A stretch of DNA of 64,000 bases. Origin: Siphonodentalium dalli. Lineage: Eukaryota > Mollusca > Scaphopoda > Gadilida > Siphonodentaliidae. Shown here piece after piece: positions 21,808 through 33,465 of this stretch; position 1 is the stretch's first letter, and each line of letters begins with the position of its first letter. The translations under genes and the position numbers were made by a program. A model generated the notes under the pieces. The model was given only the letters and a program-made list of their open reading frames with translations, was not told the origin of the DNA and searched no databases. The stretch covers positions 201,088,978 through 201,152,977 of the forward strand of contig CP136066.1 in assembly GCA_032622095.1 (NCBI GenBank). The letters run 5' to 3'.

Positions 21808-23830
21808 AGAAATAGAAAAACCGCCGAAAATCGCTGATTTTAACATCAGTGAGCGTTATTGTCACGACAACTCCACACCTGCTTACTATTGTGAGTTGGG
21901 AACACTGAGGCGAAAAACTAGCTGTCCTTATAACACATCGAAATAAAAGTCCCCAAAATCCAAAATGGCGCTCACAATGGCCGACAGATTTTGAAAAATC
22001 ACCGAAATTCCCTCATTTTCACATCATTGGTTATTTATTGTCGAGACAACTCCACACATGTTGACAGTTAAGTTGAAAATACTGAAGTGAAGTAAAATAC
22101 CTTGCATCTGATGAAGGAAACTGTTTTCCAAATCGAAGATGGCGGCCAAAATGGCGACCGAAATTTGAAAACAAGCTTACATTTCTTTACTTTCTTACCA
22201 TGGGCGTTATTGTTACGCGAATTCTACCCATAGTTATATGTTCATATGGAACATTGATATGAAGTATTCATTTGAGCTTGGCCAACTCTCACAGTCAAGA
22301 TGGCGGCCAAACTGGCGGCCAAAAATTTAAAAGAAGTCGAAATTGTCACATACTTATTTCAACTTTGTGTCATAATATCAATATGTATGGATTGGACGAA
22401 ACGGTACATAAGCCATCTATTAGTTCCAACATAGGTCGTTACCTTCTGGAAGGATGAAAACCCACAATAATCGCGATGTGGCATTTCGATATCCATTCTC
22501 CACTAAGCGCCCATAATGGCCGTAACCTTATATGGGTACGCCGAACATATTATATTATGACTTCCAAGAATCAAAACAAAAGTACCTGAGCTTATTCTGA
22601 TTTGCCACATTCAGCATTATCTGGACCAGCATCCGTCTCTTCGTCACACTAATCCATCTCGCTCACACCAACGCAGGTTTCTACACTTCTTGGTAGAAGG
22701 GTCCCACTAATCGGAATGTTTCAAACAACACATATGCCGGTGTCAAGCTCGTGTGTTTGTCTCGAAAGCTGGGAATTTTTATCCTTATTGGCGAGCTTCA
22801 TTCGTGGTAGCTATTGTATAATTCAGATGCTACATATGGGATCTGAGCGTCGTCTTGCGTGATAAACTAGAAAGGTATGCGGTCGATGCGTATACTAGCT
22901 TTCAGAAGGACCTCTCTATCTACGTATTTTTCAGATTTGGTTACCTAATGGGGATAACAAAATGTACATCTGGTGATTATTGTACAACTATATACAAGTG
23001 CACACCATCAGGTGGCCACGAATAATACATAAACATAACTACTACGACGAAGCGTTCGTCGAACAGAAGAGAGTGTCAAGTCAAGTCAAGTCAGAGAGAG
23101 CGAGAGCTTGGCTCTGTCCAGTATATATGCGCTGAGAGGAAACGCCCTGAACCCCAGATGTCGTGATTTGATTGGAACACGTGTGCTCCGCTCCCATCAA
23201 AACATGTGGACAATTAATAACTTGTCGAAAGCAGTGAACTCCAGAGTCAATGACCTATATCATTCACCTCAGAGTTGTTGTTCTCATCATCAGGCCAGGA
23301 TAGTGACCTCTCAGCTAGGATTAACCATACTTATGCCAGGTACAATCGAAAGTATTACACATCCAGCCACTTCTCAATATATGGTTTATCAATGCACATA
23401 TTCACGTACTGACGTACCGGACAACTTCTGTATATGGCTTGGAATGTTGAAAGCCTAACATTTGACGGATGCCTTTCTGCTAAGGCGTAGAAGACCGTAA
23501 TGCATAATATACCCACACTTTCTGAACATGATCATAAGAACAGTCCTGGTGGCGACCAGCAATCGTCTCACCATACAGATCCAAGCAGATAATAACAACA
23601 TACGCGGTGCTAGTTTGTGGGCATGTGTCATGACAGTGGAAATTGGACCATGACTGCACCGCCCCTTCTTTGGGTATGTTTAGATTCAGACATGATCTCA
23701 TGTGGCTTTGCTATCCTTGAATGCTAAGATTGTATCTTCCCATCCGTTTGGAAGCCGTTCTTAATCAACTGGACCAGGCGTGTACCATTGGCTACTACTA
23801 TATAAGCCCCACCCAGACTTAAAGACGATG
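21808..23830 (+). repeat. Left arm of a ~4-kb inverted duplication
   Basis: Successive blocks match the right arm on the opposite strand: AAAATCGCTGATTTTAACAT, CACGACAACTCCACACCTGC, CAAAATGGCG, AAGATGGCGGCCAAAATG, GATATGAAGTATTCATTTGA and GGTGCTAGTTTGTGG. Similarity runs to at least 23830, with an extra segment of roughly 350 bp at about 22990-23465 not seen in the right arm. Short frames in this arm match nothing recognised. It could be a large foldback transposon or an inverted segmental duplication. Confidence 0.7.
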
Positions 23831-24294
23831 CCTTTGATAGTTGGTTGATATGTCATACTCACGGTGGGTGGTGGTCGGTAAGTCTCGGTATGGTTCAAGA
23901 AAGTACAATGCCATCAACACAAGGGTGAAATGTTCAACGCGAAGAAGGAATGTTACTTTGATGAGATCTTGCATTCAGTTTAACCTACGTTGGGTACGCC
24001 AAGTGATTTCTTGGTAGCACCACCATTCCGACCATTGTCCTGCATGAGCCATATTAACTACTATATTCTAAAGTTATATAGTATAAAGCTATATGATCAT
24101 AAAGGTCACGTTCACCAACGTCCACATCCATTGCCGTCGAGACTATAAATTGTTCTTTAAACACAAAGTGAAATAAATGCACCACAGTTCCTGACATTTT
24201 CTTAAATAATACCGCCAACATACTGACACTAACCATGAGAGGGGATAACAACAACGCATACCTTCATTCTATAAAGACATTATCCTTTAGCCCA
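23831..24294. other. Spacer between inverted arms
   Basis: About 465 bp with no clear mirror copy. No motif recognised. Confidence 0.45.
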
Positions 24295-25868
24295 TCCGAC
24301 TGTTCTGGGGAGGCTAGAATAGTATTATCCAGACAAAATTATACGTCTGACAAGTCAATTCAGAACGGCCTTGAAACGGATGTGGTAATACAATCTTACC
24401 ACACCAAAAACACCAACACGCATGATATTCTATATCTGAAATATGCACCTGGTGTAGGGGTGTATACCGTGGCCCATTTCATTACCACTGTCATGGTGCA
24501 TGTCCACAAACTAGCACCGGGGATATTGTTCTTCTCTGCTGAGAGCTATTCGACGAGACGACCGCGGGGCGTCACACAGTTTGCTACGGATCATGGTCAA
24601 GAAGTGTGGGTAGTCGGTACATTATGGTCCTCTCCTTGGCAGATAGGCATCTGCCCAAGGGAATGGGACAGCTAGCAACCATCGAAACACTGCCGAACTT
24701 GTCCACGTATGCCAATACGTTCGCTAAGTTTGTGAGTTGAACCATCTATTGCGAAGTAACTAGTTAACTGGAAAGTTCGCCAGGTGTACATGTCGTTATC
24801 CACATGGGTTATGAGAAAGACATACATAGAGATGACCTTCTGTAAGCTTGTATACTTATCGACCATATGCCTTTCTAGTTCAAGATGACGCACATATCCC
24901 ATATTTAGCAAGTATTTAAAATCTGAAGCTAGACACCGGAAAATTAATTGTTTGAAACGTTATGATTAGAGGGACCCTTCTCCCATGAAGTGTTGAATAC
25001 TTTGTCGGTGTGAGCGACCTAGATTTATCAGGCAAAGAAATGGAAACTGGTCCAGATCATTATGGACGTGGCAAATCAGAATATGTTATCAGGTAATTGT
25101 TCTAATATGGCTTTTCGGCGCACCTACGGTTGCGGCCAATATTGGCGCTAAGTGTCGAATGGATTTCGAAATGCCACCTCGCGATATTAATTGTGGGTTT
25201 TCGTACTCCCAGAAGGATACGAGCAATGTTATGCGTTTTGATACGTTTTAAGTTGAACTAATACATGGTTTGTGTACAGTTTCGTCCATACATATCGATA
25301 TTATGACAAACAGTTGAAATTTGTATGTGAAAATATCGCATTCTTTTCAATTTCTGGCCTCCAGTTTAGCTGCCATATTGACCTTGAATATCAATTGCCA
25401 AACTCAAATGAATACTTCATATCAATATTCCATATCAACATGTAATGGTGGTTAGAATTCGCGAAACAATAAAGCCCATCGTAAGAAAGTAAAGGAATGT
25501 AGGCGTGTTTTCAAATATCGGTCGACATTTTGGCCGCCATCTTAGATTTGGAAAACCATTTCTTGCATGGGATGTAAGGTAATTAGTTCACCACAGTATT
25601 TCCAACTCAACTATAAGCATTTGTGGAGTTGTCTCGACAATAATGCCCAATGATGTGAATATGGGGGATTTTCGGTGATTTTTCTAAATCTGTCGGCCAT
25701 TGTGGGCGCCATTTTGGATTTGGGGGACGTTTATTTGGATGCAATATAAGGACAGTTCTTCGCCTCAGTGTTCCCAACTCACAATAGTAAGCAGGTGTGG
25801 AGTTGTCGTGACAATATTTACGCTCTCTGATGTTAAAATCAGCGATTTTCGGCGATTTTTCAATTTCT
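24295..25868 (-). repeat. Right arm of the ~4-kb inverted duplication
   Basis: Reverse counterpart of 21808-23830, ending at GATTTTTCAATTTCT near 25868. Two frames inside it (146 codons plus strand at 24235-24675; 79 codons minus strand at 24672-24911) have no recognised domain. Corresponding frames are not preserved in the left arm, which argues against a conserved gene. Confidence 0.7.
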
Positions 25869-26755
25869 GGTGGCCATTTTGGCCGCCAACTTGAATTTGG
25901 GTAAATATTCCCCAACTAAGGTTAATGACTAATCCTAGCCCGGGTATCTCCGGCACATATATAATCATGGCTGGAGTAAAACTAGCAATAACACTCATTG
26001 ATTCGAAACAGACATTGCGTTATCAGCATCGTTTCGGCTTTGACAGGATTATACTGGCATTTGGGAAAACGTGACGTGATATCTGACAAAAATATCTGGC
26101 AAGGAATGTATATTATGGTCTCCATGTATTCGCCAATGACTCTTCTAGACGATAAATGCATAAAATCGCGTCAAGATGCCAATATTTTCCCCACGGAGAC
26201 AAACGAAAGGTGGTGAAATGTCCGAAAAATAGCAAATTTTCACATTTCGGCGGCAACAGTTGGTGGTCACTAACTAGTGTACCGGTACTCCCAACTTGGA
26301 ATGTGGCTGATGGATAATATTATACCGGCATATAATGTTGGCATTGTGTTGCTATATAAATTCACCAATGGTCTCGCTCGCTGAAGCAAGCACATTTGAA
26401 GCAATTAACACTCGGACTGAGTCCATGCCTCCATAAATCTGATATTTAAAAGAGTATGATATGTGATTATATCTCGTTCTCTAAATCGGCATATATGCAA
26501 ACAAGATAAAATTATATATATTTTTACGAAATAAGTTTAATTATTCACCAAACAAGAAATATATCATAGATATAAAATATCTAGTTTGATGCCAACAAAA
26601 TGGGAATGACAATTATGTGTCCCCTGGGAGCAGTATTAAAAAAATATCTCCATGATAAGAAAATCTCCAATCAGAGTCGGAGTACAATATTTAGTGATAG
26701 TCACCCATTCATTTCCACGGCCGCTGTAGCTTTCTACTGCACATGTCTTATAAGT
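25869..26755. other. Unannotated stretch
   Basis: No coding frame or repeat family recognised. Confidence 0.4.
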
Positions 26756-26763
26756 CACCGCCG

Positions 26764-27935
26764 GCTACAGTCGTGTATGGACAGTGATTCCCATGACTTT
26801 ATGTCCAGTAACCGTGCATGGAGCGTAACCGTGTATGGACAGTAACCGTGTATGGACAGTGATTCCCATGACTGTATGTCCAGTACCGTGAATGGACAGT
26901 AACCGTGTATGGACAGTAACCGTGTATGGACAGTAACTGCGTATGGACAGTAACCGTGTATGGACAATAACCGTGTATGGACAGTGACCGTGTATGGCCA
27001 GTAACCGTGTATGGACAGTAAATGTGTATGGGCAGTAACCGTGTATGGACAGTAACCGTGTATGGACAGTAACCATGTACAGTAACCGTGTATGGACAGT
27101 GACCGTGTATGGACAGTAACCGTGTATGGACAGTAACCGTGTATGGGCAGTAACCGTGTATGGACAGTAACAGTGTATGGACAGTAACCGTGTATGGACA
27201 GTAACCGCGTATGGACAGTGACCGTGTATGGACAGTAACCGTGTATGGACAGTAACCGAGTATGGACAGTAACCGTGTATGGACAGTAACCGTGTATGGA
27301 CAGTAACCGCGTATGGACAGTAACCGTGTATGGACAGTAACCGCGTAAGGACAGTAACCGTGTATGGACAATAACCGTGTATGGACAGTGACCGTGTATG
27401 GTCAGTAACCGTGTATGGACAGTAACCGTGTATGGACAGTAACCGTGTATGGACAGTAACCGTGTATGGACAGTAACCGTGTATGGACAGTAACAGTGTA
27501 TGGACAGTAACCGCGTATGGGCAGTAACAGTGTATGGACGGTAAATGTGTATGGGCAGTAACCGTGTATGGACAGTAACCGTGTATGGACAGTAACCGCG
27601 TATGGACAGTGACCGTGTATGGACAGTAACCGTGTATGGACAGTAACCGCGTATGGGCAGTAACAGTGTATGGACAGTAACCGTGTATGGACAGTAACCG
27701 CGTATGGACAGTAACCGTGTATGGACAGTAACTGTGTATGGACAGTAACCGAGTATGGACAGTAACCGCATATGGACAGTAACCGTATATGGGCAGTAAC
27801 CGCTTATGGACAGTAACCGCTTATGGACAGTAACCGTGTATTGACAGTAACCGCATATGGACAGTAACCATGTGTGGACAAACCGCTTATGGACAGTAAC
27901 CATGTGTGGACAAACCGTGTATGGACAGTAACCGT
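26764..27935. repeat. 17-bp minisatellite, ~70 units
   Basis: The unit CAGTAACCGTGTATGGA recurs about 70 times with scattered variants (CGCG, ACAG, GGGC). Seventeen is not a multiple of three, so each minus-strand frame cycles through all unit frames. Since the unit has no stop on that strand, frames stay open for hundreds of codons: a 399-residue frame at 26755-27954 reads GYCPYTVTVHTRLLSIH repeats. These are by-products of the repeat; I do not call a gene. Confidence 0.9.
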
Positions 27936-27937
27936 GT

Positions 27938-29055
27938 ATGGATGCCATTGGCACTAAAACTGTTTAATATACTAGTAAAACCAATTTTGCTTTGTGGAAG
28001 CGAAATATGGGCACCAGAGGTATCTCGTAATGATAGCTCGCCCTCTGAGAGGATACACTTGAGCTTCTGCAAAATGATACTCGGTGTAGGGTCGAATGCG
28101 GTCAACCATGCAGTGAGAGTAGAACTAGGCGTATACCCAATTTATGTTGATTTCATAACACAGACGCTTAAATTTTTGAAGCGACTTAATGATCACCCGA
28201 ACCAAATCTTACGCGATGCACAGAGATCAAGCGAATCAAATACAATCAAAACCTCACTTAGAACAATAAAAGAGAAGTATGTAGCATCATTGAACACGAC
28301 AGATGGAAATAGTCTGCATATTTATTTCGGATAACAATATTAATAACGCCACAGAAAGATTGAATGATGAATACATAAATAAATATATTCTTAGTGCAGA
28401 CGATCCACACAATAAACTAAGGACATATATACAAACAATTTAAAACCATTTTTCGGCTCGAACCGTATCTAATACATACAACTTCGATCAAAGGCCGTGA
28501 ACAATTCTGTAGACTTCGAATCAGAAATAGAAAAAGGCCGACACAAACGCCCACCGACGCCAGCCGATGCGCGGATATGCAAAATGCGCAATACTAACTC
28601 AGCGGAAGACGAGAAGCATTTTGTCCTCCACTGTGCCAAATACGACAAGTTGAGAAAAAGTCTATGCGAAGAACTAAATTATAAAAGCAGCGCATTTCTA
28701 GGTGCCAGTAATATCTCAAAATGTCTATACATAATGAGAAACGACCAACCAAATACACAATGTGATGAGTCGAGCTATCAAAGAATTCTTTGAATCGAGA
28801 GAAGAAGCCCGAAATTGAGGAATGAATCAATAATTATTTTCCATTCCACACGATATCATAGGCCTGCATACAGTTTATTTGCACGCATATATTATTGAGC
28901 TTTTACTAAGTCACACTGTATAAATGTAGTATGAATATGCTGAAAGTTTATTATATGAACTATGTATAAATATGTAAATTGTATGTCTTGTTATTATGTA
29001 ATGCATACGACTCACATGAGTGTTTTCATGCCAATAAATATCATATCATATCACC
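27938..29055 (+). mobile_element. 5'-truncated LINE: ORF2 C-terminus and 3' end
   Basis: A frame at 27938-28334 reads LFNILVKPILLCGSEIW, then FCKMILGVGSNAVNHAVR and LGVYPIYVDF, the region after the reverse transcriptase in many invertebrate LINEs. After a frame disruption (about 28335-28495), 28497-28793 carries a cysteine/histidine motif (ICKM...EKHFVLHCAKY). The 3' end is CCAATAAATATCATATCATATCAC at 29032-29055, a polyadenylation-like signal followed by a short TCATA repeat, typical of such LINEs. It is truncated at its 5' edge exactly where the 17-bp minisatellite ends. Non-functional. Confidence 0.8.
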
Positions 29056-29114
29056 AAAGCGGTACGAACGGTTATTAAAACGACGATAGGTTCAGAATCA
29101 GTTGAAATAAAATG

Positions 29115-29285
29115 CTCTGCATTCAGGGGGGGGGGGGGGTCGGAAACAATTTCAGGCACGTATGGCATTTTTTCCCTTTCGATCATTTTTTGTACCCACC
29201 CACCGCCAATTTTTTTTCCGTTTTCGGCATTTTTTTCCGACCATTTTTTGACACCCACCCCCCTTTCCCCCTGCTACATTCGTAT
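29115..29285 (+). repeat. GGGGGGTCGGAAA dispersed repeat, copy 1
   Basis: A G-run leads into GTCGGAAACAATTTCAGGCA, then CCCACCCACCGCC and CCATTTTTTGACACCCACCC. Related to 31385-31470 and, in reverse, 43770-43965. Confidence 0.65.
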
Positions 29286-29369
29286 TTGTTTTATATAATT
29301 TATTTTGAATATAATATGTCACGGTTGTTATCCAAATCGAACAATTAGGCTACATAATTAGTAGTATGA

Positions 29370-29480
29370 TGCCAAAATTCTTATTGAAATATCTTATGTA
29401 TATAGTGTATATATGTTCGTGTATGTTCCACCTTAAATGGTGGCTTTATGCATTAAACAATTCAAATTCAATTCATTAAG
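29370..29480 (+). repeat. LINE-like 3' tail
   Basis: CCACCTTAAATGGTGG forms a small hairpin, followed by CATTAAACAATTCAAATTCAATTC, a degenerate ATTCAA repeat. Hairpin plus short-repeat tails end several invertebrate LINEs; no coding sequence remains. Confidence 0.35.
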
Positions 29481-29831
29481 TATTGAGTTAACTTGATATT
29501 AATGATTGAAATAAATATTGAAGCTGGCATATTTATTTTTTTGCATGATAAAGAGCGAAATATCTTTCTATCAATTTTCTTTGTGGAATATACACATATA
29601 TTTTTTAGTAAATCTCGTTGTCATATTTACTTAAAGAGCGTCACAGTACTAGCTAGCATATAATTATATTTATGTGTATGCCATCATCAACACTGATGTC
29701 TGCAATAAAAAAGAGCGTTTACTGTTGTATAATTTCTTTGTGAATCGTAAGCCTTTTCGGTTATTTTATTCCGATAGGCCTATATTTAGCTTTAATTAAT
29801 GATGTATTTAAATGTAATTAATAAACTAGAT
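29481..29831. other. Unannotated AT-rich stretch
   Basis: AAAGAGCG words recur at intervals through 29550-30360, but no element is definable apart from the hairpin at 29832-29989. Confidence 0.35.
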
Positions 29832-29989
29832 GGCATTGAATAAAAAGCGTTAATGTTCTAACTGATTAAATTATATATATCACCAGCCCTTTTATTTCAT
29901 TATAGTGATAGGCTATAAAGAAATAAAAGGGTTGCTGATATATCATGAAATTTAATCAGTTAGACAATGAACGCTCTTTATTCAATGCC
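29832..29989. mobile_element. 158-bp MITE-like inverted repeat
   Basis: GGCATTGAATAAA...AGCGTT...CTAACTGATTAAAT...CCCTTTTATTTC on the left is mirrored on the right over about 65 bp per arm with few mismatches. No target duplication is clear. Confidence 0.65.
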
Positions 29990-30163
29990 CTACCCAAAAT
30001 AAAGAGCGTTTATGAATTTGTATGATATAGAGAAAGTCTATTCTCCAGATAGCGTCAAAATAAGAGCGTAGTATTAGCCTCCCTATATATATGGTTCCTA
30101 TCCTATAGTTCAACACTAATTAACAGTTCAAAATTACACGACAAGTAGGACGTTCAATAACGC

Positions 30164-30243
30164 TATATAATCTAATTGATTTTCTGAAATGTGTAACACT
30201 GATCAGTGTGACTTTAATATATAAATAGAAATCAGATTATAAT
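30164..30243. repeat. Nested inverted repeat
   Basis: TATAATCTAATTGATTT pairs with AAATCAGATTATA. The interior holds a perfect 14-bp palindrome, ACACTGATCAGTGT (30196-30209). Confidence 0.55.
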
Positions 30244-30985
30244 TTATTGTTTCATTAAACTGCATCTTACTACAAGTTCTCAAGCCGTGGAACAAAGCGC
30301 TCTAAGTGTAAGTTGTGTAGTCCACTGAGTCTAATTTTAAAACACGTACGCTCTTTAAAATATTCTGATTATATTGCATTAGCACAACATACACGTCGCA
30401 TAGTATATTTAATGTTTGCAAACAGTTTTACCAAATATACCTTCATATACCAGGCTTCAAACGCGCCGACAAACATTGAAAAAAAACCTATAGATTAGTA
30501 ATAGATGGGCTTTCGGTCTTTCGATCATCATACCGTATCAAGGGGATAAACTATATCTTGCATGTTTGAAAGTTGGCACAGCAGTGTGGCACCCTATATC
30601 AAGGCCAATGTCGTTGGCACAGTAGTATGGCATGATCCGACTTACAGCATATATGCTTAGACTATATTTATATGCTTAGACTATATTTGACCGGGAAAAA
30701 CCCACAGACTACGACGGATGATAATTATACCGGAAAAACCCAGTCTATTATTAGTTATACTATACCATGATATACGTTATTCAGACAAGTGCAATCCATG
30801 GTAGTCATAAGATTGAAAACGACAAACAGTGAGAGACTGAGAGTATTGAATCTTTGGCATTGGATTCAATATATAAAGTGATTATTGGGCAACAATAATA
30901 TCAAAACATGAAATAAACATACCTTTTATCAATAGTAGAAACACAGCAGTTTATGAAGAGATTATTCAATTTGACTTTAGAGCGT
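30244..30985. other. Unannotated stretch
   Basis: A short direct repeat, ATATGCTTAGACTATATTT, occurs at 30651 and 30671. No coding or mobile-element motif. Confidence 0.4.
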
Positions 30986-30989
30986 GACT

Positions 30990-31470
30990 GACGCTTTACT
31001 TCGGTAATGTGTCATCGTGGGGAGGTATGTAATTTAGCGGGATTTGCACAAAGGCACACGACTGACAGTTCTATTGAGGCTGCGGATATCCACACCCACA
31101 CGAGAGTGGCTAAAATGCAAGCTTGGCAGTTTTTAAGGCGGATGACTAAAAGACAAGCTTGGCTGTTTGAATTTTTTTTAAAGCCTTTTAAACGCTGTTT
31201 TCGCGTGAATTATGCGGGAATAGCACCAGTTAATTACTTATATGGCCCATTTTCGTAAATTAATCGACAATAGTGGCAGTAATGTCCCCGATTGGTTGGT
31301 TAATAGGGGGCGTGGTCACAAAATCAAAACATCGTCTTTTTACGCAGATTTCTTGTCGATTTCTCTTTTTAAACACCAGTTGGACCAGGGGGGGGGTCGG
31401 AAAAATTTTCCAGGCACGTATGATGGGGTGGGTGGGTGTCTCTTGGGTCCAAAAAGCAGTTTTTTCCATA
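30990..31470 (+). repeat. GGGGGGTCGGAAA dispersed repeat, copy 2
   Basis: GAGTGGCTAAAATGCAAGCT...GGCAGTTTTTAAGGCGG (31106-31145) is followed 240 bp later by a G-run and GTCGGAAAAATTTTCCAGGC (31389-31418). The same two modules appear in the same order on the minus strand at 44260-43770. Both copies translate an RVAxMQAWQFLRxxM peptide, which reflects repeat identity and not a known domain. Confidence 0.6.
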
Positions 31471-32210
31471 TTCCAAATATTTTTCTCCATTCCTGCTATT
31501 GAGTCTTATTTTTATGTGTTTTGAACAGAAACGGGTCATATATAGTTAATAGTAGTGCTATACTACATATAGAGGTTATCAGAAGTTGGATCAGTTGCAC
31601 AATGACCAACAATAACCCAAATTCAACTTGATAGAACTAGAAACTGCGCTATTGGAAAAATAAAATTTAGGATTCCATCTACTGATACAATAAAATAAGA
31701 ATAACTATGCAGAACTCAGCTGAAAATAAGTAATAAAATGAAAGCACACTTGACCATATGTGACATGGAAATAAAGATATAATAAATAATGAAATAAAAT
31801 AGACTTTTGACAACGTAAAACATAAAATCTTAACAAGTAAATTGAAGGCCAGCCGGGCCAGCTTGAACAATTTCACATTGTTTTCCATGTTAATGTGGAT
31901 CAGCTTGTAATATAAAATCACAGTAATGAAGATTTTATCGTCACTGATATCGTGAGCAAAAAAGAAGTGAAATTGGGCTATCCATCCATATTATTCCCAA
32001 TTATTACGAAGCCTATTACTTCGGGCAGTGGCTACCAGCCTGCCATTACACGCTATAACATGTTTCCCCAGTTCTGGTTTCTGAGATGCCACAAGAAGAG
32101 TAGCTCGGGTATATATCATGGTTATTTTTTGTATTAGCATTATTCTTCAAACTGGGATGAACTGGGATGAACAGTTGTATTTCCACATGTTTTGATAAAC
32201 AATATGATTC
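31471..32210. other. Unannotated stretch
   Basis: No feature recognised. An 80-codon minus-strand frame at 31679-31921 is hydrophobic and AT-driven. Confidence 0.35.
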
Positions 32211-32355
32211 CAGTAATACCCTAATTAAAGGACTCCATAACCACAGCAGAATAATGAGTAATTTTTCATGATTTAGTCGGAAATATGGCTTGTTGTCATT
32301 CATCGGAAAGCTCTCCCTGCTGTGGTTATGGAGTCGATTAATTAGGGCATTACTG
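32211..32355. mobile_element. 145-bp MITE with ~39-bp terminal inverted repeats
   Basis: The left end, CAGTAATACCCTAATTAAAG then GACTCCATAACCACAGCAG, is mirrored at the right end, CTGCTGTGGTTATGGAGTC then GATTAATTAGGGCATTACTG. There are only a few mismatches and about 68 bp lie between the arms. Confidence 0.8.
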
Positions 32356-32409
32356 TATATCACATAGCAAATATCAAAATATAAAATAATTTGAAATTTG
32401 TAGGGATTG

Positions 32410-33424
32410 TAGTTTGGAGGGCTAACCCCGGGATGGTCGAATAGACCAAGAGGTCTATTCCTTCACCCCTCATTTTTTGAGCTTTAATTATTTGTAATAA
32501 AAAAAAAGAAGAAAAAAATGAGCATTTTTATACTATTAATCAAATATTCATTTCTTTTTTTGCTTCTTTTTAGGTGGCTTTTCTGTTGAGGATAGTGATG
32601 CTGATGTTGGTTTGTCCTTCCGTTCTTGGTTTTTGCTGCTGGTCATCACTCTGTCGGACTCTCGGATCACTCTGCTGGACTCTGCTAAAACCTTGTCCAT
32701 TCTTTCTTTTTGCTCATCTATTCTTTGCTGCATGGCTCTCTGTTGTTCTTTTTCGTCCTCAGAGGGCGACGCCGGCCTCTCCAGGTATCTCGGCGTAGGA
32801 GGGGCGGTGAAGGTGGTATCCACCCCTGGTGGAGACTGGCTGGGTGGTGTTACCATCTCCACGGTGAAGACAGCGGCGGGGACGTCCGGGTGGACGTCGG
32901 TGTCCCCATTTCCACTCTCCTCGACGACAACCGGGACATCCGGAGGAGCGTTGGCGTCCCTGCTGATGGTGTTAGCTGGCGCCACAGGTCGATGATTCGA
33001 GCCAGAGGCCAAGTGGGGGAGAACTGGGCGTCTCTCAGTTCTCCGTTTCCACTTGGCCCTTCTTTCGGCGTCCCTGCGGCGTCTTGAGGGTGTCTTTTTC
33101 TTCTGCTTCCCAGTGCTGCTGTTTCTGTTAGCCCCGGACTGGACTTCTCCAGTCGGTCCACCAGGCCCCGGCCGGTAGATGGTTCTACCGGGGTGACCTG
33201 GATATCCAAAACTACTTCCAGCCGACCCTTGTTAGCATGGAGAGTCCAGCTAACACAATGGGCCGACTGAAATCAGCTCAGCGCATGCAAAAGCTCGGTG
33301 GGGATTAGAGTAGAATCCATTGTCCACCGAGCCTTCGACAAAAAAATCACGGCAACTCACTGGCTTTGTGCGACCGTCCCAGCGAGCTGCCGGATCGAGA
33401 GGATTTGAAATTTGTTGTACCGGT
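32410..33424 (-). mobile_element. ORF1-only half-LINE, copy 1
   Basis: Read on the minus strand it has a GC-rich leader, one ORF1-like reading region (33320 to 32548) and a short 3' region. The tail (plus 32416-32500) contains GAATAGACC-TCTT-GGTCTATTC, a perfect 9-bp hairpin, and then CCCGGGGTTAGCC. The leader and N-terminus are related to the copy at 45262-46352. No endonuclease or reverse transcriptase is present. It resembles the half-L1 (HAL1) logic of mammals by structure only. The leader's far edge is approximate; the big LTR element starts 40 bp away. Confidence 0.6.
32548..33320 (-). pseudogene. ORF1-like basic protein, broken
   Basis: The start at 33320 (GGACAATGG context) gives MDSTLIPTELLHALS, then an in-frame TGA, then CVSWTLHANKGRLEV, which aligns with the N-terminus at 45376. 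A frame change near 33105 leads into a strongly basic patch, KKKTPSRRRRDAERRAKWKRR-like, as in the other copy (KKKTPARRRRD...KWKKKK). Next come PDVPAAVFTVEM, APPTPR, a charged segment likely to form a coiled coil (EKEQQRAMQQRIDEQKERM) and a lysine end, KPPKKKQKKK. The profile suggests an RNA-binding, self-associating ORF1 protein, but no named domain is visible. Two lesions make it non-functional. Confidence 0.6.
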
Positions 33425-33460
33425 ACCATGTATTATGTAGAATACTCAAATGTGATTATG

Positions 33461-33465
33461 TGACT
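33461..33465 (+). other. Target-site duplication TGACT (left)
   Basis: TGACT precedes the left LTR and is repeated at 43533-43537 after the right LTR. Five bases is usual for Ty3-like integrases. Confidence 0.8.

Noticed and set aside
24235..24675. 146-codon frame inside the large inverted duplication
   Set aside because: No recognisable domain and the frame is not kept in the mirrored arm.
26764..27935. CRISPR array
   Set aside because: The array has no unique spacers, only variants of one 17-bp unit.
26755..27954. 399-codon minus-strand frame as a protein-coding gene
   Set aside because: It is wholly explained by a stop-free 17-bp tandem repeat; other frames on the same strand are also open.
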